Assembly (NCBI GenBank): GCA_036936605.1
Contig: JAUPFV010000004.1
Span: forward strand, 128,129,737 to 128,193,736
Direction: 5' to 3'
Origin: Limnanthes douglasii subsp. nivea
Taxonomy: Eukaryota; Streptophyta; Magnoliopsida; Brassicales; Limnanthaceae
Length of the DNA: 64,000 nt
Below, piece by piece: positions 23,911 through 34,440 of this stretch. The notes under the pieces are model-generated. The model was given only the letters and a program-made list of their open reading frames with translations. It was not told the DNA's origin and did no database searches. A program made the translations under genes and the position numbers. Within the stretch, counting starts at the first letter, position 1, and every line of letters starts with the position of its first letter.

Positions 23911-24215
23911 AATTGTTCGAAGGCCAATGAAATTGGAGTTCGAAGGCCTTATTGCAAGTATAAAACTTATGAATCTACCCAAGTAACAATTGTTTGAAGG
24001 CCAATAAAATTGGAGTTCGAAGGCCTTATTACAAACATAATACTTATGAATTTATCCAGGTAATAATTGTTCGGAGGCCAATAAAGCTGGAATTCGAAGG
24101 CTTTATTTCATAATGTGTGTGAATCTAACTAACTAATAATCGTTCGAAGGATAATATAGTTGGATGTTTGCAGCACTTGTTCCAAACATAATATATATAG
24201 AAGTAACAAATATTC
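23911..24215 (+). repeat. 77-bp tandem repeats, about four copies
   Basis: The units start AATTGTTCGAAGGCCAAT at 23911, 23988 and 24065, and a shorter, diverged copy starts near 24138. Each contains a second TTCGAAGGCC word. No coding potential is seen. Confidence 0.85.
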
Positions 24216-24339
24216 ATTGTTCTTACAAAAGTTGACCTATCTCACACAATTAGAACGGTACAACATGTTCAAATCATTACAAAAAGGGGCCTTATTAGGC
24301 CATGCACAAAAAAACAACTGACTTCTTCAGCAATTTTAC

Positions 24340-27283
24340 TCAATCTGCATTTTTCGAGGAGTCACTCCCCTCACCCTCTGAGTCTTCACTTTCACTCATG
24401 ACTATTTGGGGAGGGCGGAGTTCCGAGGGGACAAGCTTCCAAAAGGCCCCAGGTCATATTCAGGATGATCAACATATATTTGGGACAACAAGCCAGCTCG
24501 AGTAGCAGCATCCCGGGCCTGCAAATTCTTCGAACATGTTGATGCATAAGCATTTACAGCCTTATCCTTCGCCTCCTCGACCTCTACAGGGAAACCTTTG
24601 ATCTGTCTCTGCAACTGGTCGCGCTCTGCAACTACCTTTCGAAGAGCCTCAGTACATTGGTTGAATCCATCGCAAGCCAAGCGATGCCCTTTTTTATATT
24701 CAGCTATCATTAGCTCTTGAGAATCAGTCTTCTCCTTGTACAAATCCCTCTCCTTTTGACAACACCTCTCTAGCATTGTCACATAATTCTCAGAGGCTGA
24801 AAGACGCTCGTACAAGGCATCAGCTTGGCCCTCGATCACTGCATATTGCTTCTTGGCCTCCTCGAGCTGAGAAGCAGCCAACGATGACTTGAACTTGTAA
24901 TAATTTTTGCGTTTCTCCAGATGGCACAACTTCTTTCCTCTGTTCACTGAGGTGTGCAGCAATCTCCGAAGAGACAGTGAGAACTCATCATCCATAGGAA
25001 CCTCGAAGGAGCTCGAGGGAGATCCTAGTGCTGCAGAGTCAAATTCTAAAAATCTACCTCCAACAATTTTTGGGTCGAGGAATTGAGGTGGGTTGCTTCG
25101 AGGCATGGGGACAGGCGCCAACTTTGGGATATGTTCAAAAGAGGCTGGCTGAGAAGCCTCAGTAAGAGGCGACCGTCGGGACTGTTGAGAATTTTCCTTG
25201 GAAGAATAGCCACCCTTGTTCTCTGAATCACTTGCAACCTCATGGACCTCTTTCTCAAGACTGGCCTCTTCATAATGGTCAAGAGTTCCCCCCCCCCCTC
25301 TGATTGTTCTTCGATGGGCTCGAGAAGGAGACCCTTACCTTTATCTCTTTTCTTGACATCCTTCCTCGAAGGAGTAGGGGGAGAAGGATCAATGTTAGTT
25401 GAAGTCTCCTTGGCATCCTTCCTCGAAGGAGCAGGGGGAAGATGAACAATGTTAGTTGAAGTAGCAATAATGGGTGGAGGGGGTTGAGAGTTCGACCCCC
25501 CAGCATCGTTTGAAGGAGGCTGTTGAACATCAACAGGCCCTTCGGAGTTCAATGGTTGGGTTACTGGTACTTCATCTTCTGGAGGTTCTCCCAGGTGGCT
25601 CTGTGAACGGGAGCGTTTGGGCAAGTAGATTACAACATCTTTTTGGCTGCACCAGTCTAGCACCTCTCTCTCCGAGGGCGGAGTCATTAACCCCCTCATA
25701 CTAATGCGATCGAGGGGATTGAGCCTCCAGAGTCGACTCCTAGCCAAATTGTTGTCAGTAAAGCAAAGGCGGAATCGATTGTCCCACTGATCCTTTGCCC
25801 ACAAGCAAAGGTTAGTAAATACAGTGGTGGCTCCCTCGACATAGTCAGCGAAGGGTTTGGACACCCCATTCATAGCTGTAACAAGTAACTAAACATCAAA
25901 AAAACATACCAGTACAAGTTCGAGGGAGCATGTTTATTCGAAGACGTTATGTTTTCGAAGAACTTGCGGGAGCATAAAATTCAAAGCCCTAAATTCGAAG
26001 AGTAAACGATGGGGAATACTTACACTTCATTTTCCATTTTAGAGAAAGCTTGTGAGGATTCGAAGGAGTGGCTTCTGATCTGGTCTCCCAGCAACCAGAG
26101 AAAAAGAGAAACTGCTGCCTCCATTTTTTATCGGCCTCCAATAGATCCTTCAAAATTTTCTGCCCTCGATTGAATGTCAATGAATAGAAGGGGAAGTAAG
26201 GATTTCGGGCCAGACCAGCAAGGCCAATGAGTTGCTCCAGTAAAAATTCTTGACCCGATATTCTTGAGGCCATGATACAGGCCATCAACGTAAACCACAT
26301 GTTGGGTCCAACCTGTGAGGGGCAAAGGTCTATCCTCGACAAATACTCGATGAAGAAGGGATCTAAGGGGTATCTTAGCCCCCAGTTCATGATTTCTGTG
26401 TACACCACCAACTCATTGTCCCTCACAGATAAGGGTGTCTCTCCTTCGGAGGGGAATCTAATATTAACATAGGAAGGGATGCCCCAACGAGTCCTTAGCA
26501 TTGTTTCCTCTTCTTTCGAAAAATATTTGTACTTAATGTTGGAAAGGGCCACCATATGTTTGTTTTCGATGCCCCGAATGTTATTACCAGCAATGTTATC
26601 TAACTCCAAAGGCAATGTGACGTCCCCTTTCAATTTTGGAGCAATCCAACGAGCTTGTTCTTCGGACATCGGTGTGGATAAAGGCTTTGCCAGGTTCGAA
26701 GGACCCACGGAGGGAATGGCTGGCACTTTTGGTTTGAGGGGCTTCTTGAGAGGTTTTTTCCCTTTGACGTCTAAAGTCTCTTCATGTCTAATGCGCATAT
26801 CTTCCTCGGTAATAAGCGTCCTCGAGGGGGAGAACCGAGTTCCATGAATGGTCATGGATGGAGTGGAAGGCAGACTAGACACATCTGTTTCCTGTCTCCG
26901 AGGAGGGCTATTCAAAGTATGTTGAGGGTCTGTGGTTCGAAGAGGGCTAATAGAGGTTCGAGGGGGGCTCCTCGAAGTTCGTCGAGGACTCGCAGATCTT
27001 TGAGGGAGGTTTTCAACGTATGTTGGGACAGTTGGTTCTCGAATAACTAGGGGGGATTCTCTGGCCCGTTTTCGCTCATGCGAGATTTTTCGGTCTTTAT
27101 GAGGCTTCTTTCTTTTCCCAGACGAGTGCTTATGTTGTCTATCTTTCCCATCTCTTCGAGGGGATTCAACTCACTGAGTAGGAATCGCTGAGCGACTTTG
27201 CGGGGTATAATTGCGGTCGAATCGTTCGAGGGGGGCCAGGCACCAAAAAAGGTAGTCGTCGACGGTGGGGGATGAGGCCTCAC
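24340..27283 (-). pseudogene. Antisense gene of gypsy element 1 (Transposase_28-like plus coiled coil), frameshifted
   Basis: It lies on the opposite strand to gag-pol. Exon 1 (26915 down to 26024) carries the conserved region PSEGETPLSVRDNELVVY...WGLRYPLDPF...CPSQVGPNMWFTL, like the Pfam family called putative gypsy-type transposon (Transposase_28). A GTAAGT donor at 26023 and an acceptor ending at 25876 remove a 148-bp intron in the frame expected, joining to MNGVSKPFADYV. A run of about ten G (minus strand, near 25290) shifts the frame. The C-terminal coiled-coil part resumes at 25121-24402 and shifts again near 24450; the alternative frame ends in an acidic Ser/Glu/Asp tail at 24340. The start is unclear: the frame at 27283 has no ATG. 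The intact counterpart is at 59531-62326. Confidence 0.75.
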
Positions 27284-27384
27284 GTCTTCACCAGCAGCAA
27301 TCCTCTTCGACGGGGCTTATTCGCCAGCTTTATCTCTCTAGAATTAATTGAACAAAAGTTGAATTTATGAGGTGAGAAGGTTGG

Positions 27385-27392
27385 TATTTATA
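27385..27392 (-). promoter_or_regulatory. TATA box for the antisense gene, element 1
   Basis: On the minus strand this reads CCTATAAATACC, about 100 bp upstream of the open antisense frame. The same TATAAATA stands upstream of the antisense gene in element 2 (62546-62553). Confidence 0.55.
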
Positions 27393-28030
27393 GGCACACA
27401 TGGGCTTTCCTGACACATCAGGCCTGGAGACATTTTTATGATGTTTGCCTATGGACATAATGGTCCACATAGGTGGGAATTGTTCTGTCACTAGCCGCGG
27501 AGGAAGACGAAGAGTTGTTGTGTCAGACAAAGTCAGGAGAAGAGGAACCGTTTTCTGACAAATGTCAGAAGAATTGGTAACGTTTCCCAAAGAATTATGC
27601 TGACAGAGGTGCTCGGTAAGTGACGTCAGAAACGCGATCAATCCTGGCACCCCTTTTTTTCTCCTGAGTATGAAATCATTCGGGGACTGATTCATCCAAA
27701 GTGGTGCAAGGATTGGGGGGCTACTCGGATAATGGAAACAATTCGAGGGGAGATTTTTCGAAGAGTTGACTGGTGGCTTCAATGGTTCGAGGAAGCTCTG
27801 TGGAACGTTTGAAGAAGTTGAGTTTGACCTCGATAAGACAGTAGTTCGTGGAACATTATACAAATCTCGAAGAGGTTGATTTTGACCTTGGCAATTCGAG
27901 AAGTGTTGTTGGAATTCGAAGAGTAACTTTATCCCCGTTGGTTCGAGGAGCTACCTATGAAGTCCGAAGAGGAAATGGGTTTTGCCTGTCAGGAGAATTA
28001 TTCAGTCCTAGTAAAATAATTTTTACCAAG

Positions 28031-28043
28031 ACTGGGGGGCTAC
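28031..28043 (+). other. Polypurine tract of gypsy element 1
   Basis: ACTGGGGGGCTAC lies immediately before the 3' LTR. An almost identical tract precedes the 3' LTR of element 2. Confidence 0.8.
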
Positions 28044-28422
28044 TGATAAGGAAGAATAAAAGACAAGGAGAAAATAGCAAAGGAAAAATACCATAGGAGA
28101 AAAATGTACAAGAATAAGTATAAAAGGGCTGAATTGTATTAATTGTAAAGAGGTAGGCAAAATAGGAAGAAGGCAAAGTGTAAGGACCAAAAGATGTAAT
28201 TAATCCAAATTAAAGCGTGTGGGGTCCGCAATTGTACTATAAAAGGACCACACACGCTTCACAAATCCCAAGATGAATAGTACGACTTTCTCTCTCTACA
28301 TTGTTTAGCAATTTGAACTTTCTCTCTCTAAATCTGATACTGAGACATTTCTCTATAACAAAATCCTCTATCAACAATCTTCGCATAGCAAAATTACCCC
28401 TGGTCCACCTTTAAACTCTTCA
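28044..28422 (+). repeat. 3' LTR of gypsy element 1
   Basis: 379 bp, TGATAAGG...CTCTTCA, followed by the GGATA target duplication. It differs from the 5' LTR at about six positions plus one added A. Confidence 0.95.
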
Positions 28423-28427
28423 GGATA

Positions 28428-28790
28428 CACTTCGTAGTTTTTTTTTATTTAATAACAATTAGGTAATTAATTGGAACAACGAGGATAATTTGGTCAGAAA
28501 GAAGTTAAAGTAAAGTCGAAGGAGATTTTTGGGTATACTTGAACCGCATTTGGGTATATATAGCCATACCCTTTTTAAAATCCAAAACAAGCGGCTTCAC
28601 AACATAAAAATAACTTTTTTTTTACAATTCTCATTATTATATTTTAAAATATTTCTATCCTATCTCTCTAGTTATTGACTCTAATAATTTGGCGAGCCAG
28701 GCCTAATAGGCGAACCAAAAATCATTAGCGACAATACCAAAAATTTATAGTAAAACCAATTAATCATGAACATAGAACACATGAAATAAG
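28428..28790. other. Intergenic spacer with no gene
   Basis: AT-rich sequence at the insertion site of element 1. Several GGGTATA words occur on both sides of the insertion (near 17043, 17079, 28531 and 28552), perhaps from an older repeat. Nothing else is seen. Confidence 0.4.
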
Positions 28791-29008
28791 CCCCCAAGGG
28801 GGTAGCCGATTTGGTTGAGTAAGACATTCTTTTGACCAAAGGTCATAAGTTCGAGTCCCTCTACATACGCTCTCTCGGCTGAGTCTGTCACTTTATAGGA
28901 TTTACCTTCTGGCGTTGGTTTTCAGGCTATTGCGTCAAACTAAGGGTTTACCATGTGCGCACTCATTGCCCTCTAAGTAGCGGCTGCAGAATTTATATTG
29001 AATAAAAT
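28791..29008 (+). mobile_element. tRNA-derived SINE
   Basis: The head has a pol III A box (TAGCCGATTTGGTTGAG, near 28803) and a B box (AAGTTCGAGTCCC, near 28849), spaced as in tRNA-derived SINEs. A roughly 150-bp body and an A/T-rich tail (AATAAAATA) follow. AAATAAG stands on both sides (28784-28790 and 29009-29015) and may be the target duplication. It has no cloverleaf anticodon arm that I can draw, so it is not a tRNA gene. Confidence 0.6.
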
Positions 29009-30045
29009 AAATAAGATGACGCGCGTGAAAAAATAACCTCAAAAATCGTATAAGCAGACTATTTGAAAAGTGGACAACCAAACCTACAGTGATGAGTCAA
29101 ACCCTTTCAGTGCATTGAGTAGGGACTTGACCATCCGAACTTGAAAAACGGAACTAGGACTGCGTGTGGCAATTTTAGTTCTGTTCAGCCTGACCCGACC
29201 CGGTTTTGTCTGGCCCGAACTAGTAACGGGTCGAGTTCGGGTTTTTAAGATCATGTTCGTAGACGGGCTGGGCCGGGTTCACGTATTAACATTTATCCGG
29301 CCCGACCCGACCCGTAAAATAAAACAAATATAAATTTATTTAATAATTATATATAAAAATAATTAAATAATTAAATAATATTATTAATAATATTGATATA
29401 TAATTCTAATAAAGTAATACACTGAAAAGAGAGATTTGTCCGCATAGATTCACGCAAGGTAAAATACATAATATAAGAAGGAACCCAGCACCAAACTTCT
29501 GGACACGATCCATTAGTTAATTCGCTCAAACAAAAAATTTGTCACCACTCACCACTCATGTACCAAATAAAAGGCCCAAAATTAATACATCAGAAGCTAC
29601 GTGGTTTTGAACTGCAACAATTGCCGAGATTTAAAATTTTAAACAAACAAAACCCTAAAAACTTGATTCTTTTCTTTCCACTGTTTCTTTCTTCTCTTAC
29701 AAGTTACAACCATTCGACTTCAAGAGCGTAGTGTTGTAGTGAACACTAATTTCTTTTGGGCAAAAACCATCAACACCAGCAAAATCGACTCTTTCGTTTA
29801 GCGAATCTTGGATCAAAGACAAAAATGTCTAGCTCAAGTGGAGTGATTGAGAAAAACTGCCAGGTACCGTGCTTTGATTCTTGGATAAATTATGAGGTTT
29901 AGGTGTTGTTTACTGAAATTCGTAGTTTTTTCCAGTTAAATTCGTAGTTTTTTCCAGTTGGTTTCTCTGTTTACCGTGGTTGGGTGCAAACTGTTTTGTC
30001 CTATCTTATACAAGTTCCCGGGTCAAAGGTTAAAATAAATTCATG

Positions 30046-30126
30046 AAAATAGATATAGATCTAGATGCATATCGTATAATAAGATGCAAAAGAAAATAGA
30101 TATAGATCTAGATGCATATCGTATAG
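30046..30126 (+). repeat. 47-bp direct repeat near the captured exon
   Basis: A block beginning AAAATAGATATAGATCTAG occurs at 30046 and again at 30093, immediately before the captured peroxidase fragment. It may mark its junction. Confidence 0.8.
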
Positions 30127-30144
30127 GAATGGATGTTACAATAC

Positions 30145-30369
30145 CTGCACAAAACAGTCATGAAAATGAAGCCTAAGCAAACCAGCAACAATTGTAGCCG
30201 TAGGGTCTTGTTTGAAGTGTGATTCAACGGTGGACCTGACTATACTCTCTGCTTTTGAGTATGATGATCCGTAATACCCATTTTTCAATTGCCCATTTAC
30301 TGGTAAAACAACCACCATAACCATTATCATAACACGAACTAAGTACTTCCAAAATGTTTCTTCTCCCAT
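30145..30369 (-). pseudogene. Class III peroxidase exon 1, captured inside hAT-1
   Basis: 75 codons from ATG 30369. A hydrophobic signal peptide (about residues 8-26, ending PVNGQ) leads into the mature start QLKNGYY, then KAESIVRSTVESHF and the distal haem motif RLHFHDCFVQ. The exon stops after FVQ at a GT donor (30144-30143), which is where class III peroxidase intron 1 normally sits. The motif retains distal Arg and His, but the first conserved Cys (usual context S-C-P-K-A-E) is Tyr here (SSYSKAES). No further peroxidase exon follows. It lies antisense in the 5' intron of the hAT-1 gene, and up to about 300 bp of its own promoter (TATATATA near 30470) may have come with it. Confidence 0.85.
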
Positions 30370-30724
30370 TTTATAAAATTTGAAACAAAACTAGTAGTAA
30401 TTATGTTTTTGTCTACTCTGGACTCTACTAGGAAGTGTTTGCTTATAAATTATAATGCAAGTGTGTGTATATATAATGCAAAATGGAAGGACCATTTGTG
30501 CTATTTAACTTACGGAGAGAAGTAGTGGTGAATTATTTTTTAAATTTATGTTTGTGTTGTTACATATAATAGAAGTGTTTGGTGATGATAATGGAAGATT
30601 ACTCCACTTCGCAAAACTACATTTTTAGTGTTTAGTGGATATAGATTTTAATTTATAATGATTATCTTCGTTCATAAAAGGTGACCGACGATTAATTAAC
30701 ACTATTTTCACTGCAGACTTCACC

Positions 30725-33700
30725 ATGACATCTCAAGACTCCCAAGTAAATCGAAACATAACTTCCTCTTCTTAACATAATTTGGACGAGCACTAGCCCG
30801 AATATTTCGAGCACTAGTTGAGGAAGATGCAACTCCTACACTGACACCGACAAATGATCTTTCAATTCTAGTTTCCGGTAGTGAAGACATGAAATTGGTT
30901 ACTACGCATTTGAAATCAACCGTATGGACGCATTATAAAAGGAAAAGAGAACGCGGGGCTATAAAGGCTTATTACAAATATTGTTCGAAATCGTTTGCTG
31001 CAACTTCAAAACTAAGAACAAATCATCTACATAGACATGCTAATAATTGTAGAAAATGCACAAATATCGACATCCGACAACAAGTTATGATTTTGCAACA
31101 AAGCAAAGTAGATGGAAAAACAACCTTAAATACTCAAAGTTTTGATCAAGACTTATTAAGAAAGCATCTTGAAAGGATGATTGTGATGCACGAGTACCCA
31201 CTTTCCATGGTGGCTCATTTAGAATTTCGGATATTTGTCTCACATACCCAACCGTTATTTAAAATGGTATCAAGAAACACGATAAAGAGTGGCATACTAA
31301 AGATGTACGCTCTTGAGAAGCAAAAACTAATAAGAATGGTAGAAAAGAATCGTGGTAGAATCGCTCTAACAACCGATATGTGGTCTACACCAAACCAAAC
31401 TATAGGCTTCATGGTGATAACCGCGCATTACGTCGACGATTCTTGGAATTTACAAAGCCACATTATCAGGTACTACTGGTAATTATAGGTTACACTTTTA
31501 TGATTTAATAGTATATCGACTTTAAGTTATAAACTTTAGAATGTTAATATTGTTATATTATAATGTTTATGATAGTAACATTATAGTTATATAATTATAC
31601 TGTTATCTGTTTTTAAAGGTGTTAATCTTATAAGGGTTCTTTTGGTTTTTAGAGAGATAAATGTTCAGGAATAGGAAGTTATTTTTGGTTTGGTATTCAT
31701 GTTCAATTCTTTGATAGTGACATCTTAGTTTAATATTATTAATATATCTTTAATTTTCTTTGAAATGAACAAATTAGTACTTCTTGTTAACTAATTGGCC
31801 TAATGGTATCGGTCTATTTTCCATTTAGAGGATTCAGGCAATTGGTATCAGTCTATTTTCCACTTAGAGGATTCAAACCTGAGACGTTTTATATTTGACA
31901 GTGATGACAAAATATAATATTTATGTATATAATTATTTTATAACTTTGTATTTATTAGTGGCTCGAAAGTTAACTGTGTATACAAATCCCATATTGATGT
32001 AAATAATGCATACAAATCCCATAATCTCGCTAATACAAATCAAATAAACAATTAGTACGTGAATGATAACAGGAAAGTGGCTAATTTGTTAATTAAATTT
32101 CAAATAATTTACTAATTATTTGGTCAAATAATGATGACTTGGTCGTCTTATATAAAGGTCGACACTATAAACAACGTCTAGACGAGTATTTCAAAAGTCT
32201 GCATTTATTTACTCTTGTTGAAAAGTGTGAATATTGAAAAATCGTATTCATTTTGTAATTGTCTTTCTCTTGTCCTTGAATTTAGGTTGTGATATCAGAT
32301 TAAAAATAATTAAGAAATACCATTTATATTTATTAAAAGTCATCGTTTTTACAGAAGTGCTTGCGGATGTACTTTTAGAGTGTTGTTTAGAATGGAACAT
32401 TGATAGAAAGATAGCCACATTGACAGTGGATAATTGTGCTACAGACGATGCCATGGTAAGACTTGTTTTAAGTAAACTTAAACATAATAAACTTATGTTA
32501 TGTGGAGATCTATTCCATATGCGTTGTGCAGCCCATATATTAAATTTGATTGTAAAAGAGGGTCTGCTTGTCATCAAAGAAGACATTGAACACATTCGGG
32601 CTAGTGTACTATTTTGGACAGCATCAACGAAAAGGAGGGAGAAATTTGAAGAAACGGCACACCAATTGGAGATTAAGTGTAGAAAAGAGTTGGCTCTTGA
32701 TTGTAAAACACGTTGGAATTCTACATATTATATGTTAGCTACAGCAATGGAATACAAAGATGTTTTTTTCAGATCAAAACAACGAGATTCTACATACGGT
32801 TGTAATCCAAGTGATAGAGAATGGGAAGAAGCTCAAAATATATGTGAAAAGATGGAGTTGTTTCACAATGCTACGGAGTTTTTTTTCAGGTACTCGATAT
32901 CCAACTGCTAATATTTATTTCAATAAAGTCTGTGAGATGCGAATAACATTAGGAAAATGGTATATAACCACAAGTTCTTCAATGATTAAAACAATAGTGT
33001 ATCGTATGTTTTAAACATTTAGCAATTATTGGAAAATAATTAATGGAATAATAGGTGTTGCTGTTGTTTTGGATCCTAGGTATAAGATGGTTGCTGTGTT
33101 GTTTTATTTCAATTCGATTTATGGTTCCGAGGCAGATCAAGAGATAAAAAAAGTAAGAGATATGTGTTATGAGTTGGTTAAAGAATATGGCAATGATAGT
33201 ATTGGTCATGAATCTAGTGCTTCGAATACGTTTTCGGTCACTCAAAGTTCGATGAATAAACATTCTTCAAAGTTTGATGAGTTTGTTAGTAGTAGGAAAA
33301 ATGATGTTGTTGGAAGTGCAAAGTCGGAATTAGACTTTTATTTGGAGGATGATGTCTTACCAACATCCGATGATTTTGATGTTTTATATTGGTGGAAAGT
33401 GAATGGTCTGAAAGATCCTACTTTACAAAAAATTGCAAGAGATGTTCTAGCGATTCTGGTATCAACGGTTGCTTCAGAATCTGCTTTTAGAACAAGCGGT
33501 CGGCTACTAAGTCCACATCGTAGTAAACTTGCTTCTAAAACTTTAAAAGCATTAATATGTACCCAAAATTGGATATGGAATGAGATCAAAGGTATTTATT
33601 TATTTCCTCAAATTCTATTTGTTGTTAATTATTTTTGTAAGTTTACTAATAGTTATTCTAATATGATGTTATGTGTTAGGTTCTTCACCAAAAGCTATGG

Positions 33701-33807
33701 CGTATTTGAAAGCCACATTTCAAAGCTTTCTTGATGATTTTGATGATGGAGATGAAGATGAAAGCATTATCATAAGTGGTGAAGATGATGACACCATTGG
33801 AAACTAA
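30725..33807 (+). pseudogene. hAT-1 transposase gene, broken
   Basis: The exons are as in hAT-2. Exon 2 runs from acceptor 30717 (ATG 30725) to 31469, the next from 32355, one ends at 33591, and the last is 33680-33807. It shows a BED-type zinc finger (CKYCSKSF-like, here YKYCSKSF with the first Cys lost), TTDMWS with the first catalytic Asp, TVDNCATDD with the second, CGDLFHMRCAAHILN, TRWNSTYYML, and the C-terminal dimerisation region DVLYWWKVNG...TVASESAFRTSGR with the catalytic Glu. Two stops lie soon after the ATG (SSS* and DEH*), about 31 bp are missing at the 32355 exon start, and a frame break occurs near 32890-33020. The acidic C-terminal exon is intact. Confidence 0.85.
31500..32283 (+). 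other. Extra 780-bp intron sequence of hAT-1, with SINE-like piece
   Basis: This stretch is absent from the matching intron of hAT-2. At 31796-31885 a pol III-like A box (TGGCCTAATGGTATCGG) and B box (GGATTCAAACC) occur, with a partial direct duplication. It could be a SINE fragment. Alternatively the whole stretch was lost from hAT-2 by deletion between ATTTA repeats. Confidence 0.4.
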
Positions 33808-34440
33808 AAAAAAATCAAGAATGTTTTGTTTTATTTTAATGTTTCATTTCACTAAATGTTCGATATTTCAAGCGGGTTGTTTTGTAACTTTGTTAAAGAC
33901 TGATTTATGTTTAATTTGGTATTTTGGTATGGTTGTTGTTTTAAAATTTATATCTTTTATATTATTATTATTTAAAAAAAATTTAAAAGTATTAGAAGCG
34001 CATCGGGCCGGGTCCGAACGGACCGGCCAGTTTACAGACACATGCGGGTCTGGACAGTCCGTGGACGTAAACGAGTCGAGCCATGCAAATCTACAATCGG
34101 ATTCGGACCGGGTTCGGGCTCAAAAATCCTAACCCAAAATGGGTCGAGCCGGGTTCGGGTTGATATAAAAAAATGAGCTTAAGTGGGCCGGCCCGAACCC
34201 ATTTTTCAACTTGGGTGATGCGACCCAATTTTTCAACTTGAGTGTCTCGTAACAACATCCAACTTTTTAAGGGCTTTTGACATTAATTCAATCTCAGATG
34301 GTGAACTATTTGGAGAGAAACAAGTTCAATGATTCTTTTCTTTTATAATGATGCATCAAAACCCACAATACACTAAGTCAAATTCAAAGATTATGCATTG
34401 TCATGTCCATTGTCGCAAGTGATTTCATTTCAACAACAAT

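Larger units (their letters stand above)
17094..28422 (+). mobile_element. Full-length Ty3/gypsy element 1, Tat-type, 11.3 kb
   Basis: LTRs of 378 and 379 bp start TG and end CA, and are flanked by the perfect 5-bp duplication GGATA (17089-17093 and 28423-28427). A TGGCGCC primer site follows the 5' LTR and a G-rich polypurine tract precedes the 3' LTR. Inside are gag, protease, RT, two successive RNase H regions, integrase, tandem repeats and an antisense gene. The second RNase H and the extra ORF before the 3' LTR are the mark of the Tat lineage (Retand/Ogre relatives). The LTRs differ by about six substitutions and one indel, an insertion of very roughly half a million years if a grass-derived rate applies. 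The gag-pol frame has several stops, so it is non-autonomous now. Confidence 0.95.
29160..34200 (+). mobile_element. hAT-1: degenerate hAT transposon with captured peroxidase exon
   Basis: It is closely related to hAT-2 (34441-38149) along its length. The subterminal region is rich in CCCGACCCG / CGGGTCGGG words (29190-29320 left, 34000-34200 right), and the same exon structure and transposase sequence follow. The outer ends have decayed, so termini are estimated from where similarity to hAT-2 begins and stops, and I find no target duplication. Relative to hAT-2 it has an antisense peroxidase exon in the 5' intron and about 780 extra bases in the next intron. Confidence 0.75.

Noticed and set aside
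27330..27863. Minus-strand frame of 177 codons upstream of the element 1 antisense gene
   Set aside because: Covers the probable antisense promoter region and the approach to the 3' LTR. No domain, no counterpart in element 2.
28800..28870. tRNA gene
   Set aside because: A and B boxes are present, but I cannot draw an acceptor stem or anticodon arm. The body continues as a SINE.
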